Below, piece by piece: positions 20,361-29,809 of a stretch of 64,000 nt of DNA. The notes below the pieces were generated by a model. That model was given only the letters and a program-made list of their open reading frames with translations. It searched no databases and was not told the DNA's origin. Made by a program: the position numbers and the translations under genes. Each line of letters begins with the position of its first letter. Position 1 is the stretch's first letter. Source of the stretch: Isoetes taiwanensis (taxonomy: Eukaryota; Streptophyta; Lycopodiopsida; Isoetales; Isoetaceae); NCBI GenBank assembly GCA_021234155.1, contig JAJEKV010000003.1, forward strand, positions 10,602,413-10,666,412. Direction: 5' to 3'.

Positions 20361-21572
20361 CTAGAGGGAATTGACATACAAGGCGTTTCCACAATACTTT
20401 GTGCAGCATAATTGCTTAGCAAAGTATTCCTTAACAGCACATTTGATATCAGTATGGCCAATTTCTTTACAAAAAGAACAAATAAGACATTCCTTTCCAA
20501 AGTGACCTTTTCTATTGCATTTAGGACACACTTGCCAATAGCAGATTTCTGCTGGATGTGTATTCCTATTGCAATGAATACATTTAGGATAAGTTTTACC
20601 TGTTCTTGTAGCCTTGAGCTCAACCAGTTGTTTGGTTAATTCTGCTAAAGCCTCAGTGACTTTAGATAGATCTGCCTTGACTTCTGCAACTTGAGAATCA
20701 GCTTCCTCCTCTTTAGATTTCTTCTTTTCCTTCTGTATGGCATAAACTGGAATGGGAGGATGATGATCGTACTGTGCATCAGCGGCATCAGGATAGAAAG
20801 GATCATGGTTATGGTAGGAAACATGATGTTTGTCAGGCAAAGTAGAAAGCATCTGAGTAAGGTCAGTGGTTTTGGCAAAAACTTTGTATATAGAGTCAAA
20901 ACCTTCAGCAGCTTGGATCTTGAGCAGCTTCCTTTGGATATCTGGTCTCCTTCCCAAACCATTGATGAAAGCAGTGACTAGAAAAAGGGTTGGAATTGTG
21001 ACTTGAGCTCTTTGGCACCTGCTCATGTATGTACTAAATCTTTCTTTATACTGATTCACGCTTTCCCCTGCATGTATAGAAAAACTTTGCAACTTATTAA
21101 CCAAATCTTTTGGGGCAGCCAACTTACCAAACCTATCCAAGAACTTCTTGACAAGCTCATCCCATGAGGTGGTCCCCATTAGCTTTTCATAAGTTAACCA
21201 AGCACCAGCCTCACTCTCTTCTTTGAAGCATTTTTCAAATTCTGAAAGCTTGCACCCTTTTTTAAAACCATAATCCCTGTAATAATCTTCAAATATTCTC
21301 AAGAAGTTGTTAGCACTCATACTGGAATCAAAAGTAGGCAAGGGAACCGGGACATTCAATTCAAATTGATATGGCAGGTTCTGAAGCAGGCTAGTTGAGA
21401 AACTTGAGGGCAATGGCCTTTCTCTGCAATGATCTGGTACATCAACATCCTCTAATGGTTCTTGCTCTACTGGAAATTTTTGTTTTGGAGCCATGAGTTC
21501 TGAGATCCAGGAAGATCTCGGTAGAACCTCCAAGATGTTGACCCTCAACCTGCCTTTAAAGGTCAGCCACAA
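20361..21572 (-). CDS. Retrotransposon gag polyprotein with three CCHC zinc knuckles
   Basis: Intact 403-residue frame. A retrotransposon gag core covers about residues 75-235 (NFLRIFEDYYRDYGF; AWLTYEKLMGTTSWDELVKK; DLVNKLQSFSIHAGESVNQY). A Lys/Glu-rich linker and short helix follow (280-320). Three perfect C-x2-C-x4-H-x4-C knuckles lie at C331-C344, C349-C362 and C365-C378. The product would form the particle shell and bind element RNA in the cytoplasm. The second Met (residue 27, codon at 21,494-21,492, MAPKQKFP) may be the real start. No protease, RT or integrase frame follows, so this is either a gag-only (non-autonomous) element or a fragment. LTRs were not found. Confidence 0.85.
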   Translation of the reverse strand: MWLTFKGRLRVNILEVLPRSSWISELMAPKQKFPVEQEPLEDVDVPDHCRERPLPSSFSTSLLQNLPYQFELNVPVPLPTFDSSMSANNFLRIFEDYYRDYGFKKGCKLSEFEKCFKEESEAGAWLTYEKLMGTTSWDELVKKFLDRFGKLAAPKDLVNKLQSFSIHAGESVNQYKERFSTYMSRCQRAQVTIPTLFLVTAFINGLGRRPDIQRKLLKIQAAEGFDSIYKVFAKTTDLTQMLSTLPDKHHVSYHNHDPFYPDAADAQYDHHPPIPVYAIQKEKKKSKEEEADSQVAEVKADLSKVTEALAELTKQLVELKATRTGKTYPKCIHCNRNTHPAEICYWQVCPKCNRKGHFGKECLICSFCKEIGHTDIKCAVKEYFAKQLCCTKYCGNALYVNSL

Positions 21573-23335
21573 GGAACCAACCTGAGCTTACACTCAAATT
21601 GGGTTTAGAACCTCCAGATCACTTAAGGTGATCAGTCTGTACAAGATAAATCCAGAGAAAAGTTCAAAAAACTCAAAGTGTCATACCTTTCCCATTTCTA
21701 GAAGATGGTGTCTTTACTCAAATGGCTGTAGTAATGAAAAATGGATTGATTATCTGAGTCAACTGCTTCAAGTTAGCACAAAAAATTTATACGAACCCAA
21801 TGGTAGAGTCTTTGAACAAGTCAGGCTAAGAATCTGAGAGATATTCGATCTCAAAGTGAGGTAAAAAATTGGTCAATAGAGGTCAAAATGTGAAAACAGT
21901 GATCAGGAAATGAGATTTTGAGTTGCTGAGCGTATTTTTGAGAAATCTCAAAGCAAATATGCCCTAATGGTGATGAGAAATGGAGACATGCAGTCAAAAT
22001 TTCATTTGGGGGCTTGGAAGTATTTTTTATGATTGGATTTGGCAAAATACAGTCAAGAATGATCAGAAACAGAATGTTGATTTTTCCAACTTGAACTAGG
22101 TATGATATTTTTTTATTTTTCCAAAGCCTTTAGCTCTCAAATGACTCAAGAATGGATGGCAAGTAGGCCAATAATACTGTGGGACACTCGAGAATTTATT
22201 GTAAAATATTTTGAGACAAGAAATTGCTAAGAAAGATATCAGAGACAAATTTGTCAACTTGGCAGCCAAGTTATATTGATATGAAGGTAAGTAAATCACA
22301 ATAACAATAGGTAATGATGCTTCAGGGCTTCAAACACTGTAAAATATCCATCATAGGTCGTAAGATGATTTTTAGAAGATAATATCAATCAGATCTTTGC
22401 AAATCTAATCAAGGAATGCTCAGGGTCTTCAAGAATTCTTCAGATCATGCTCAGCATTGGTCAATGTCGAATTTGAGTGCGTCTGGGCCTTCAAAAGTTT
22501 TCCGTAAACGATTCCCCAGTATATAGGTTTAGATTTAATGGTTCCGGCATCTTAGGGCTTAAATTTAGGCTTAATGTGATGCTTAGGAGGGGAATCCAAT
22601 AATAGATAGTTTTTAAAGCTTAAGGATTCCATTCCGGCGTGATTCGAGCCGATTTCCAATTTTAGGTCTTGAACAACAGTATTTTTCGAAAATTTGCGCG
22701 ATACGGTGGCCGTATTTTTCATGGTATAAACCTGGAATATGCTATATTTTGCAATTTTGAAAATCTTGGCTATGGTTTAAGATGTTTCCCATAAAATAGT
22801 TGGAGGATTTGATCATTTGGGCAATGGGAAGACATTCACATCTAGTAGAAACTTGATGTCTTTGGGGCATGCTAGGTTCAAGCATCATGATTGGAATATT
22901 CCATAGGGACACACGTGTGACATGGGCACTTATGGCACAATGGTAAGTGAGACATAAGGGTATAGAAAATTGCAAACAAGAGGTTAGGATAGGAGTATTG
23001 CAAGAGTGTGGCATAAAAAGTGAAAATGAGGCAAAAGATATGAAAGACAATGGAAAGAACATTTCATGGGGGAATAAGGTGCATTAGAGAAAAAAAAGGA
23101 TTGAGCAAAGCATAGTGTGGTATGCAAAGGTGAGCAAAAGAGAATATAAGGTATGGAGGAAATAAGGGAAAAATGACTAGGAAAATTTCAAGGGGGTAAG
23201 AATAGGGTATGAATATAGAGATGGATAAAAATGGCTAAGGGGTGGAACCAAGTACCGTGGGGTCTTCCAAACTTTAACTTCCAATCTTCAAAAAAGCATC
23301 TTCCAATCTTCTCAATCCAGAATCTTATAAAGCAT
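21573..23335. other. Non-coding stretch upstream of gag
   Basis: Probably the 5' leader or LTR side of the minus-strand gag element. I could not find a primer-binding site or LTR ends. No other gene is supported. Confidence 0.35.
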
Positions 23336-23488
23336 ATCTTTGACTGACTTTGACCTCAAATGAAGTACCTCCCATACAAGTTGACCTTGAATATTTGTGT
23401 TGACCTTGAAGATAAATATTTTTTGACCTCCACATCAATGTTGACTACCAAGCTCTTCTTTGACTTAATCTTCCAAAATGACTTGACC
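23336..23488. promoter_or_regulatory. Cluster of eight TTGAC (W-box-like) words
   Basis: TTGACT or TTGACC occurs eight times in about 150 bp (near 23,339, 23,350, 23,381, 23,400, 23,433, 23,451, 23,460 and 23,483), all in the same orientation. TTGAC[CT] is the core of the W-box bound by plant WRKY factors. The cluster lies just upstream of the Rep-like element; it could equally be a degenerate simple repeat. Confidence 0.4.
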
Positions 23489-23518
23489 TAACTTCAATGC
23501 ATAAACCAACAATTAGTA

Positions 23519-23540
23519 TGTTGCCCTTTGGGGGCAACAG
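23519..23540. repeat. Hairpin at the 5' side of the Rep element
   Basis: GTTGCCCTTTGGGGGCAAC folds into a short stem. It has the same GTTGCCC/GGGCAAC core seen in hairpin families A and B and lies 165 bp before the Rep ATG. It is a candidate element boundary or origin-like structure. Confidence 0.45.
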
Positions 23541-23702
23541 AGGGCGGTGGCTGTTATGTGTCTTGGCTATGGGCTTCTTTCTGTTTTGGGGTTTAGGATA
23601 AGGAGGGGTCGGGTTGCGTGGTCGGGAGCGGAGCTGGAGTCTTGTGCAAGGGGATTTCTGTCTGAGGAGCCGGCTGTGTTCTTCTTGTTTTATCTATAAA
23701 TT

Positions 23703-24740
23703 ATGTCTCTGAAGAGGGCAGCGAGGAAAGGGAAGAGTATTGGTTGCTCTGTCCCTGGTTCTCTGAGCCACATTATAAACCTGAGTTCTTCTGATTCCCA
23801 AGAGCGTGAGACCGGGGGATATGGTGGTTGTTCTGTTGGGCAGGACTGGAATGCCATAGACGTGAGTGTGACCTTAGGCCTGTCTGGGCAAGATGTGCCC
23901 ATGAGTTTTTATGATGGTCTTGCGGGGTTTTGCAATCGGAGGTGTGTGGCTGGAGCTGTGGCCATGGAGCGTGGTGCAACTGTAGATCACTTGCATTGTC
24001 AGGCTTTCTTTAGAGCCCGGTTCAAGAGTCCCAGGGCCATGAATGATGCCATAAAAAGAGATTTCAATTGGGTTTCTAAGCCTTCTGGTGTGATATTGGT
24101 ATGCAAAGCCCTTAAAAATACTCGCCTTCATTGTTTTGAGGGTATGATTGGGTACTGTATGAAGGATGTGGGAAAAGTTCATTATGTCTGCCATCTTCAT
24201 AATGTGAGTGAGGCTGCTATCGAGAAAGGTAAGGATTTGTATTTGAGATGGGGAGCTGGTGATACAAAAAATTTAGTTGTGCTTGATAACAAAAACCTGT
24301 TGAATCGAGCTGCCCATTTTGTGAATTACCATGGAAACCGTAGACTGACTGCTAGTTTGTTGTATACGTTGGCAAGGATGATTCATTCTGGAAAGTTTAT
24401 CTTGTCTAGTTCTTGGATTATCCCTTCTAACACTGCCCATATCAATGAGCACCGTGTTCGGGCTGCATGGAGAGTCCTGCTCAATCCTAGTCACTGCATG
24501 CCGTCGGATATGAGAACCATCTTGTTTGGCCTTCCAGCAGGTTTTGTGCCTGTGGAGAGGAATGGGCGTGGGCGGAGGCGGTATTGGGATGATACTATTC
24601 CTGCTGATGAGCAAGATAATAACTTCGAGGATATTCATGATGCTTCTTATAGTGCAGACAGTGCTGATGTTGTGATACTTGAGCCTGGTGTAGATTACAT
24701 CCCTGTGCACAAGGGTGATCGTACCATGGCTGTTGGCTGA
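23703..24740 (+). CDS. Rep-type HUH endonuclease-like protein (Replitron-like)
   Basis: Intact 345-residue ORF. Residues 53-60 (DVSVTLGL) fit Rep motif I. Residues 86-103 (VAMERGATVDHLHCQAFF) fit motif II: a Glu, then H96-L97-H98, the metal-binding HUH triad. Y151-C-M-K154 fits motif III (YxxK), with Y151 as candidate nicking tyrosine. A second HLH (H164-H166) follows. The rest is basic then acidic, with no Walker A, so no helicase is fused. Such enzymes nick one DNA strand, form a 5'-phosphotyrosine link and start rolling-circle-type replication. Stand-alone HUH Rep proteins define the eukaryotic Replitron transposons, and I recall similar proteins in algae and seed-free plants. Motifs and spacing are seen; activity and class are inferred. 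ORF 24,822-25,232 follows on the same strand. Confidence 0.72.
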   Translation: MSLKRAARKGKSIGCSVPGSLSHIINLSSSDSQERETGGYGGCSVGQDWNAIDVSVTLGLSGQDVPMSFYDGLAGFCNRRCVAGAVAMERGATVDHLHCQAFFRARFKSPRAMNDAIKRDFNWVSKPSGVILVCKALKNTRLHCFEGMIGYCMKDVGKVHYVCHLHNVSEAAIEKGKDLYLRWGAGDTKNLVVLDNKNLLNRAAHFVNYHGNRRLTASLLYTLARMIHSGKFILSSSWIIPSNTAHINEHRVRAAWRVLLNPSHCMPSDMRTILFGLPAGFVPVERNGRGRRRYWDDTIPADEQDNNFEDIHDASYSADSADVVILEPGVDYIPVHKGDRTMAVG

Positions 24741-24821
24741 TGAACTTGGTTAGCTGTTGGTTGTATAGTTGGGTTTTTCTTTGTTTTCATGGTTTCGTTT
24801 GTTTTAATAGTTGTAGGAGTT

Positions 24822-25232
24822 ATGGAGACTGATGGGGAAGCAGTTGTTGGCGTGGAGCAACCTGTTGTGTCTTTGCTTGAGTCATTCATTTCATTTGCTG
24901 TAGAGGCATCCCATCCAGACCCTGTTGTATTTTCGGCTGAACCTGAGGAGGCATTTTCCGCTCAGGAGTTCGTGAATAATGTTATCCAGGTTGGGACTGA
25001 GGCGCATAGGATTGCGGCATCTTTGCGCTTGCTTAGGTGGCAGCTTAGAGGGTTCTATGTGTCCATTGACAATGCCATATCTATTGTGGAGTGGGAGCAT
25101 TTGGGGGTGCCTATTTCTGAATTGCGCATATTACGTTCTCATATGATCCTTGCGAGGGCATTGCTTGTGCAAGAAATACGGCAACTAGATGCAGTCATTA
25201 GGCATGCACAAAGTGGCTCGGCTATGAACTGA
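24822..25232 (+). CDS. Second ORF of the Rep element, unknown function
   Basis: 136 residues from METDGEAVVGV; an in-frame ATG 33 bases earlier would add MVSFVLIVVGV. The N-terminal half is acidic and Pro/Val-rich. Residues about 60-130 are predicted helical, with regular Leu/Arg spacing (IAASLRLLRWQLRG; ELRILRSHMILARALLVQEI). I do not recognise a family. It starts 81 bases after the Rep stop on the same strand and precedes the repeat and hairpin block at 25.4-25.8 kb. It may be a second element protein or the second part of one transcript. Confidence 0.45.
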   Translation: METDGEAVVGVEQPVVSLLESFISFAVEASHPDPVVFSAEPEEAFSAQEFVNNVIQVGTEAHRIAASLRLLRWQLRGFYVSIDNAISIVEWEHLGVPISELRILRSHMILARALLVQEIRQLDAVIRHAQSGSAMN

Positions 25233-25407
25233 TTTGTTTACATGTTCTTGTTTTCTTGGCTTGTGATTTTGTATGTGGAGTTCATGAACTTTGATCTGGC
25301 TTTGTATTGTAGTGCTTGCAGGATCACCTTCGTGTTGGGGAGCTCAACTTCGGTCAGCTGGTTGAGTGTCCTTCAACATTGTGAACGTTCTTTTGACTTA
25401 TTAATGT

Positions 25408-25714
25408 ATAGGTATGGTTTGTTGGCTATGGGAAATGGTTATTCATGATTGTGAGGAGGCTGAAATTGGTTGATGTATAATATAGGTATGGTTTGCTAGT
25501 TCTGAAAAATGCTTATTCATAATCGTCAAGAAGCTGAAATTGGTTAAGGGGACCATGTGATGAACTAGATTGTTAAAGTGATGGTACTAATTTGTGTGCT
25601 GTGTTAGGTCATTGTGGGAAATGCTTATAATGTATTGAATAACTGTGAGGAGGCTAGAATTGGTTAACAGAATTATGTATTAAAATAATGGGACTAACTT
25701 GTGTGCTTTGTTAG
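25408..25714 (+). repeat. Three degenerate direct repeats downstream of the Rep ORFs
   Basis: Units begin near 25,408, 25,482 and 25,603. Shared words are TAGGTATGGTTTG, GAAATGCTTAT, TTCATAAT, GAGGAGGCTGAAATTGGTTA and ACTAATTTGTGTGCTGTGTTAG. Unit 1 is shortened; units 2 and 3 are about 110-125 bp. They separate ORF2 from the hairpin cluster. Confidence 0.7.
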
Positions 25715-25816
25715 TGGGCTTCGGCCCCTAAGCATACCAGGCATCCCTCTTGTGGGATACCTAATATGCTTGGATGAGCGTCGGAATTTATACTGGGGTT
25801 CGACTCCCCAGGCTCA
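25715..25816 (+). other. Triple hairpin with a tRNA T-arm-like last stem
   Basis: There are three successive stems. GGGCTTCGGCCC is at 25,716-25,727. AAGCATA and GGCATCCC pair with GGGATACC and TATGCTT (25,730-25,771). TGAGC...GCTCA encloses CTGGGG-TTCGACT-CCCCAG (25,775-25,816). The last has the 7-base loop TTCGACT and contains GGTTCGACTCC, an exact match to the Pol III B-box/T-arm consensus. No full tRNA (anticodon or D arm) can be folded here. It may be the 3' end structure of the Rep element. Confidence 0.6.
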
Positions 25817-25999
25817 TTGTTTGTTTGGCCGAAATTTGAAATTTGAAAGATTGTATTTGTCGCTCGAGGCTTTCAATGGTTTGCTTGGCAAATAGGGGTA
25901 AGTCAAATACAAGGGATTTGACCCTATCTTGACCTCAATTTGAAGGCTGGAATTTCATGACGTGGCATATGTTGTGGGATATGCTTGCATCCGATGGTC

Positions 26000-26330
26000 C
26001 ACAAAAATTATTAGACACCCCAAATGATAATACACCCCAAATGATAATACTATGACGTCATATAGTCACTCCTTTTAATCCTTTAGTTATTTTTTTGAAG
26101 TACACGTGTTGGGCCCTCAAGTTTTTCCTTAAAGTGAAAACTTTATATCAAACAGAAAATCAAACTGACTTATATATAGTGAAATTGATGGTCGAGAGAG
26201 CACTATTATACCTTTTCCAAATAACCTCTTCTTGTTGCATGTTATAATTCCACAAATACATTGAGAACCTCCATCCTTTCTCATAGATTGGGGTGAGGAA
26301 TGCGAGGAATGGTATCAAAGGCCTGTGCAA
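26000..26330 (+). other. Possible LTR- or promoter-like remnant
   Basis: An 18-bp tandem duplication (ACACCCCAAATGATAAT) lies at 26,014-26,050, a TATATATA-type box near 26,172 and TGGTATCAAAGGCC at 26,313. The last resembles the primer-binding site complementary to initiator tRNA-Met, but no CA end precedes it. Identity is uncertain. Confidence 0.25.
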
Positions 26331-26375
26331 AATCTGCAAATGCTTGCAAAAATAGTTTCAAGTTTGTTGTGATCA

Positions 26376-26507
26376 TTTTTGGGTTGCCCCTAAGGGGCAA
26401 ACCCTTGTTTAGGTGGGTTTGTGGCATATTCAGGCATATGCCGGCATATGCGTAGGATATGCTGGTGACTGCTCCAAATTAGCTGTTGCCAGTAAATTGG
26501 CGGTCAG
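26376..26507. repeat. Hairpin repeat family A, copy 2
   Basis: TTTTTGGGTTGCCCC, GGGGCAAACCC, GTGGGTTTGTGGCATAT, repeated CATATGC words, GTGACTGCTCC and a final GCGGTCA in the family order. Flanks differ from copies 1 and 3. Confidence 0.75.
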
Positions 26508-26509
26508 CG

Positions 26510-27868
26510 GTCAGCTCTGTTCCGGTATAGGCACTGGAGATGAGAGGTTATCACGGCAGTAGAATAGCTCGTTTGGGATGGATGGAGCGCCCTCGCGGTA
26601 GGAAGCTCCACGGGAGCCTTGCGATTCTATTTTGAGAAGGGTATTCTGCACTGTGCTTTTAATTTCTGTAGTCTCGCCAAAGGGCAATGGTTCATTTTTT
26701 GCACAGCTCATTTCCTTTGTTTACCTTTGCTTGAACGATGCTTTGTCTGCATTCCTTATTCGGGCTAAACTGCATCCAATTGATTGCATTCTTAGAGCTC
26801 TGTCCTTTGAGATTAATTGCATTAACTGCATTCTGTAGCTTTCATGCTTGGAACTTGGTAACAATTGATTTCATAATGACATCTTAGTATGATTAATCCA
26901 ATTTTGATATGCCGCTTGGAGTTCCATAGACTTTTAGAATGATCATTCCTCATATTTGTATCATATTGTAAGATTGTGCCTCTAATTGCCATGTTATTTA
27001 TAGAATATTTGGTTGTAGTTTCGTAGTGGATATGGCATCAGTTATGTCAGAGGTCAGAGGTGAGCATGGCCATGATTCGTAGTTGCAGGCTGTTATAGTG
27101 TTCCAAGTGTCGTTTTCAGCATAGTAAATAGCCAGATATATGGTACAAACATCATAACCTAAACGGTAGCATTAGGTTTGGCTTCCCCCTAGCTTTATAA
27201 AAATTGTAACCCATGACCTGCATGCTGTTGTAGACATGGTCTTGAAATGAATGGAGCAATGCGTATGTACCATGTGTTATAGATTTTACGGTAGATAATT
27301 TATGGATATCTTGCAGTTGGAGCATATATTTGATTGTTTCTTTATCATTGTGTTTTTGTTTTTGCAGCCCACAGGCTTGTGTTGTAAACGCTATTGTTAG
27401 CATGCAGATACATTGTTGTGAACGACTCTAAAGCAGATACCAATGAGGTCTTTGTCTTGGCAGATGTTGTTTGCAATGATCTAACGTGCAGAAGCTTGTG
27501 TACTAGAGATACTGCAACTATTACCATAGAAAAAGCAGGCTTTTGTGTTTGCTTTATACACTATATTCATCTACTGTTGCACCAAGCCTTAAGATCTATG
27601 AACTTAAACTACTGACAAAATTAGGACTTAATGCTGTTATACATGAAGATAGAGGCGTTTATAGTCATGCTTGCTATAGCTCGACAGGAAACTGTCCCAT
27701 CTCGCTAGATTTTTAAAACTGTCCCATCTCCCTAGATTTTTAAAACAACATCCATCACTTTTTGTACTAAAAGAAGTAGCCGGCCTCACAGGTTTGTTTA
27801 GTGGTGCTAGTAAGGAAAGACTTACACTGTTTTTTTGTTGCATGAAGTTTGATGCTGTGGGTTTGTAG
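26510..27868. other. Mostly non-coding, with possible intron sequence
   Basis: A minus-strand frame at 26,511-26,711 (MSCAKNEPLPFGETTEIKST onward) looks protein-like, but I cannot name it. A 31-bp tandem duplication (AACTGTCCCATCTCGCTAGA then AACTGTCCCATCTCCCTAGA) lies at 27,691-27,752. The part near 27.8 kb is probably intron of the next feature. Confidence 0.35.
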
Positions 27869-28490
27869 CTGAAGAACATAATGGCGAAATGGCTGAGATC
27901 GTGGCAGAGGTAGATATTTGCACATTTCGTATGCCCCTTGTATGATGCTTAGTCGCTGATATGCACGCTTTTTATTAGAGTGCTATTATGATACATGATT
28001 TACAAAGAAGGGGAAGTGAATCCCGTAAGAAACTCAGGGCCTCTGAAGATTGTTCGAATCCAAGTGGGTTTGGGTGGACATGTAATGAAGATGCTTCAGC
28101 AACCACCATCATAGAATCCGACGAATACCGTGTTCTACTTGAAGAACAACTATTTGATGCAAAACGTCAAATATCAGCCTTCCAGACTCAGGTATGTCAT
28201 CTGTGACAACAGAATGGCTAATTCTACTTGAATAACTTTTTGAGGTCAAGTATACTTTGGCATTCAGGTGCATGACCTCACTAGTGAAAATAATAAATTA
28301 GCAAATGACAAGGAGCAAATTCAACTGCAGTTGCAGATGTCTATTCAAATAGACGAGAACGTTGGGAGAAGGATCATTGTCTTTAATGTCATTACTGGTC
28401 CTACAAGTGTATGTTTACTGAGTTGAAGCATAATTGCAGCTGCAGGATCTTCTTCAAAAGCATAAAGTGGTTAAGAAGTTAGAACAGATG
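27869..28490 (+). CDS. Partial multi-exon gene encoding a coiled-coil segment
   Basis: Four exons join in phase 0. 27,869-27,909 reads AEEHNGEMAEIVAE. 27,979-28,191 is 71 codons (SAIMIHDLQRRGSESRKKL to RVLLEEQLFDAKRQISAFQT). 28,268 to about 28,361 reads VHDLTSENNKLANDKEQIQL. 28,440-28,490 is 17 codons (LQDLLQKHKVVKKLEQM). Each has AG before it, and 27,909, 28,191 and 28,490 are followed by GTAGAT, GTATGT and GTATAT. Leu/Glu/Gln heptads predict a coiled coil. No start or end exon was found, and the family is unknown. It may be a captured or duplicated internal gene fragment. Confidence 0.5.
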
Positions 28491-29011
28491 GTATATGTAT
28501 ATCCATGTTTCCTAACCTGAGAACAAAAATCAACTCTAAAACCATACTTTTCAATAGATGTTATTAGCGTCTACTCTGCATGAGAGTTAATAGTAGTCCA
28601 ATTCTACTCTGCATGCGGGTACCATATAGTGGAGTAGAAGCTTTGCAGGTTAGTCATTCGTTACATGAGGATTCTTGAGTCTGAAGTTATTGATGCTTTA
28701 ACACGAATATGAATTCCTGTTTTCCAAATTCCACTTAGTGACAAGAGTCTGAAATTTGCACTAAGTCTAAAAAAGCAAGTTTGTCTTCGTTCCATAAGGC
28801 AACTTGGCACCAACCATCTCTTATTCCCTTGTTAGATGGGTGCACTTGTACGTAATTCTGAGGCTTGACCTTCAAATTTCTAAGACCGTCAATCTGAATG
28901 TGTCTGTCACTAAGCATAGCATACGAATTGCCTAGTAGAAGCCCCGAAAAAAAGAAAAAATGATGAATGCATGGGTGTGGATATTGATATGATATTGTGC
29001 TTTTTCTGCAG

Positions 29012-29141
29012 GCGTTGTGATCCTGAAGTAAGGACAACAGTTCCTGTGGATGGTAGATTTGACCACATTATCCTGTCTTGCACTGCAACATCTGACCACG
29101 CCATTATATGGATTGAAAGGGAGGCCACAAAAGCTTTGCAG
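29012..29141 (+). pseudogene. Isolated exon, unidentified
   Basis: After TTTCTGCAG the frame reads RCDPEVRTTVPVDGRF, DHIILSCTATSDHAII and WIEREATKALQ, followed by GTATTAG. Codon pattern and splice borders suggest a true exon. I do not recognise the family. It could continue the gene at 27.9-28.5 kb or be separate. Confidence 0.4.
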
Positions 29142-29470
29142 GTATTAGAAGTGGATGAAATTCATGAATTCTTCTGTAGACAAGTGATGCTTTAACGTTT
29201 TTATATATAGGGTGAGAAAGTGTACAATCTATTGGGATGTGTTGCAGCGTAGATCAGTTATATGGTTTCATCTCATGCTATGGGAAATTTAATTCTGTTG
29301 AAATTATCCAGATATAAAGTGATTGTTGCATTTTGTATAAATTATCTGTTCTGATCTATTAAGTGTTCAGTGTTAAAGCAGTCACATTGTTGTCAGTAGA
29401 ATTAATGGCACTAAACTCATACAACATAGAATTACCTTTTCATAGGGTACTGACACTTTTATTTTCTAGG

Positions 29471-29808
29471 TGATGATGGAGAACATGAAAATATGAGGGA
29501 GCCTACACAACAAAAAAATGACAAGACAACAGTCTCACGATGAGATTAAGGTTGCACTTCAGAGGGCTGCCAGTCTCGACATACCGCGAACTTCACTGTC
29601 ATATGGTACCTTTAAGTCTGATAGGCTGAACAATGAATCTGCAGGCGAAATATCTCCCCCTTTAGATGAGAAAAAAATGTCACATAGTTTATCTGGAAAC
29701 AAATTGCATGCTAAGGAGGATAAAGGGTTACAGTATAGAGCATGGATAAAATTCATTTATGGCTCATTTTCAAAAGAGAGATATGAAGGCCTGGGAAGTT
29801 ATGATTGA
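29471..29808 (+). pseudogene. Unidentified coding fragment with a frameshift in an A-run
   Basis: GDDGEHENMREPTQQK continues, after a one-base slip in A7 at 29,512-29,518, as MTRQQSHDEIKVALQRAASL, DIPRTSLSYGTFKSDR and onward to TGA at 29,806. The sequence is Ser/Lys-rich and protein-like, but no domain is recognised. The frameshift marks it as a relic, or as an ORF starting at ATG 29,518. Confidence 0.4.
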
Positions 29809-29809
29809 C

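Noticed and set aside
24273-24710. 145-residue minus-strand ORF opposite the Rep gene
   Set aside because: It overlaps the Rep ORF, whose motifs are clear; the antisense frame shows none.
23703-24740. Helitron RepHel transposase
   Set aside because: The ORF is only 345 residues with no helicase Walker motifs and a single YxxK, unlike the large two-Tyr RepHel proteins.
25775-25816. A tRNA gene
   Set aside because: Only the T-arm and a short acceptor-like stem can be drawn; D-arm and anticodon arm are missing.
26313-26326. TGGTATCAAAGGCC as a retrotransposon primer-binding site
   Set aside because: It resembles the initiator-tRNA-Met site, but no CA-ending LTR precedes it and no gag follows on the same strand.
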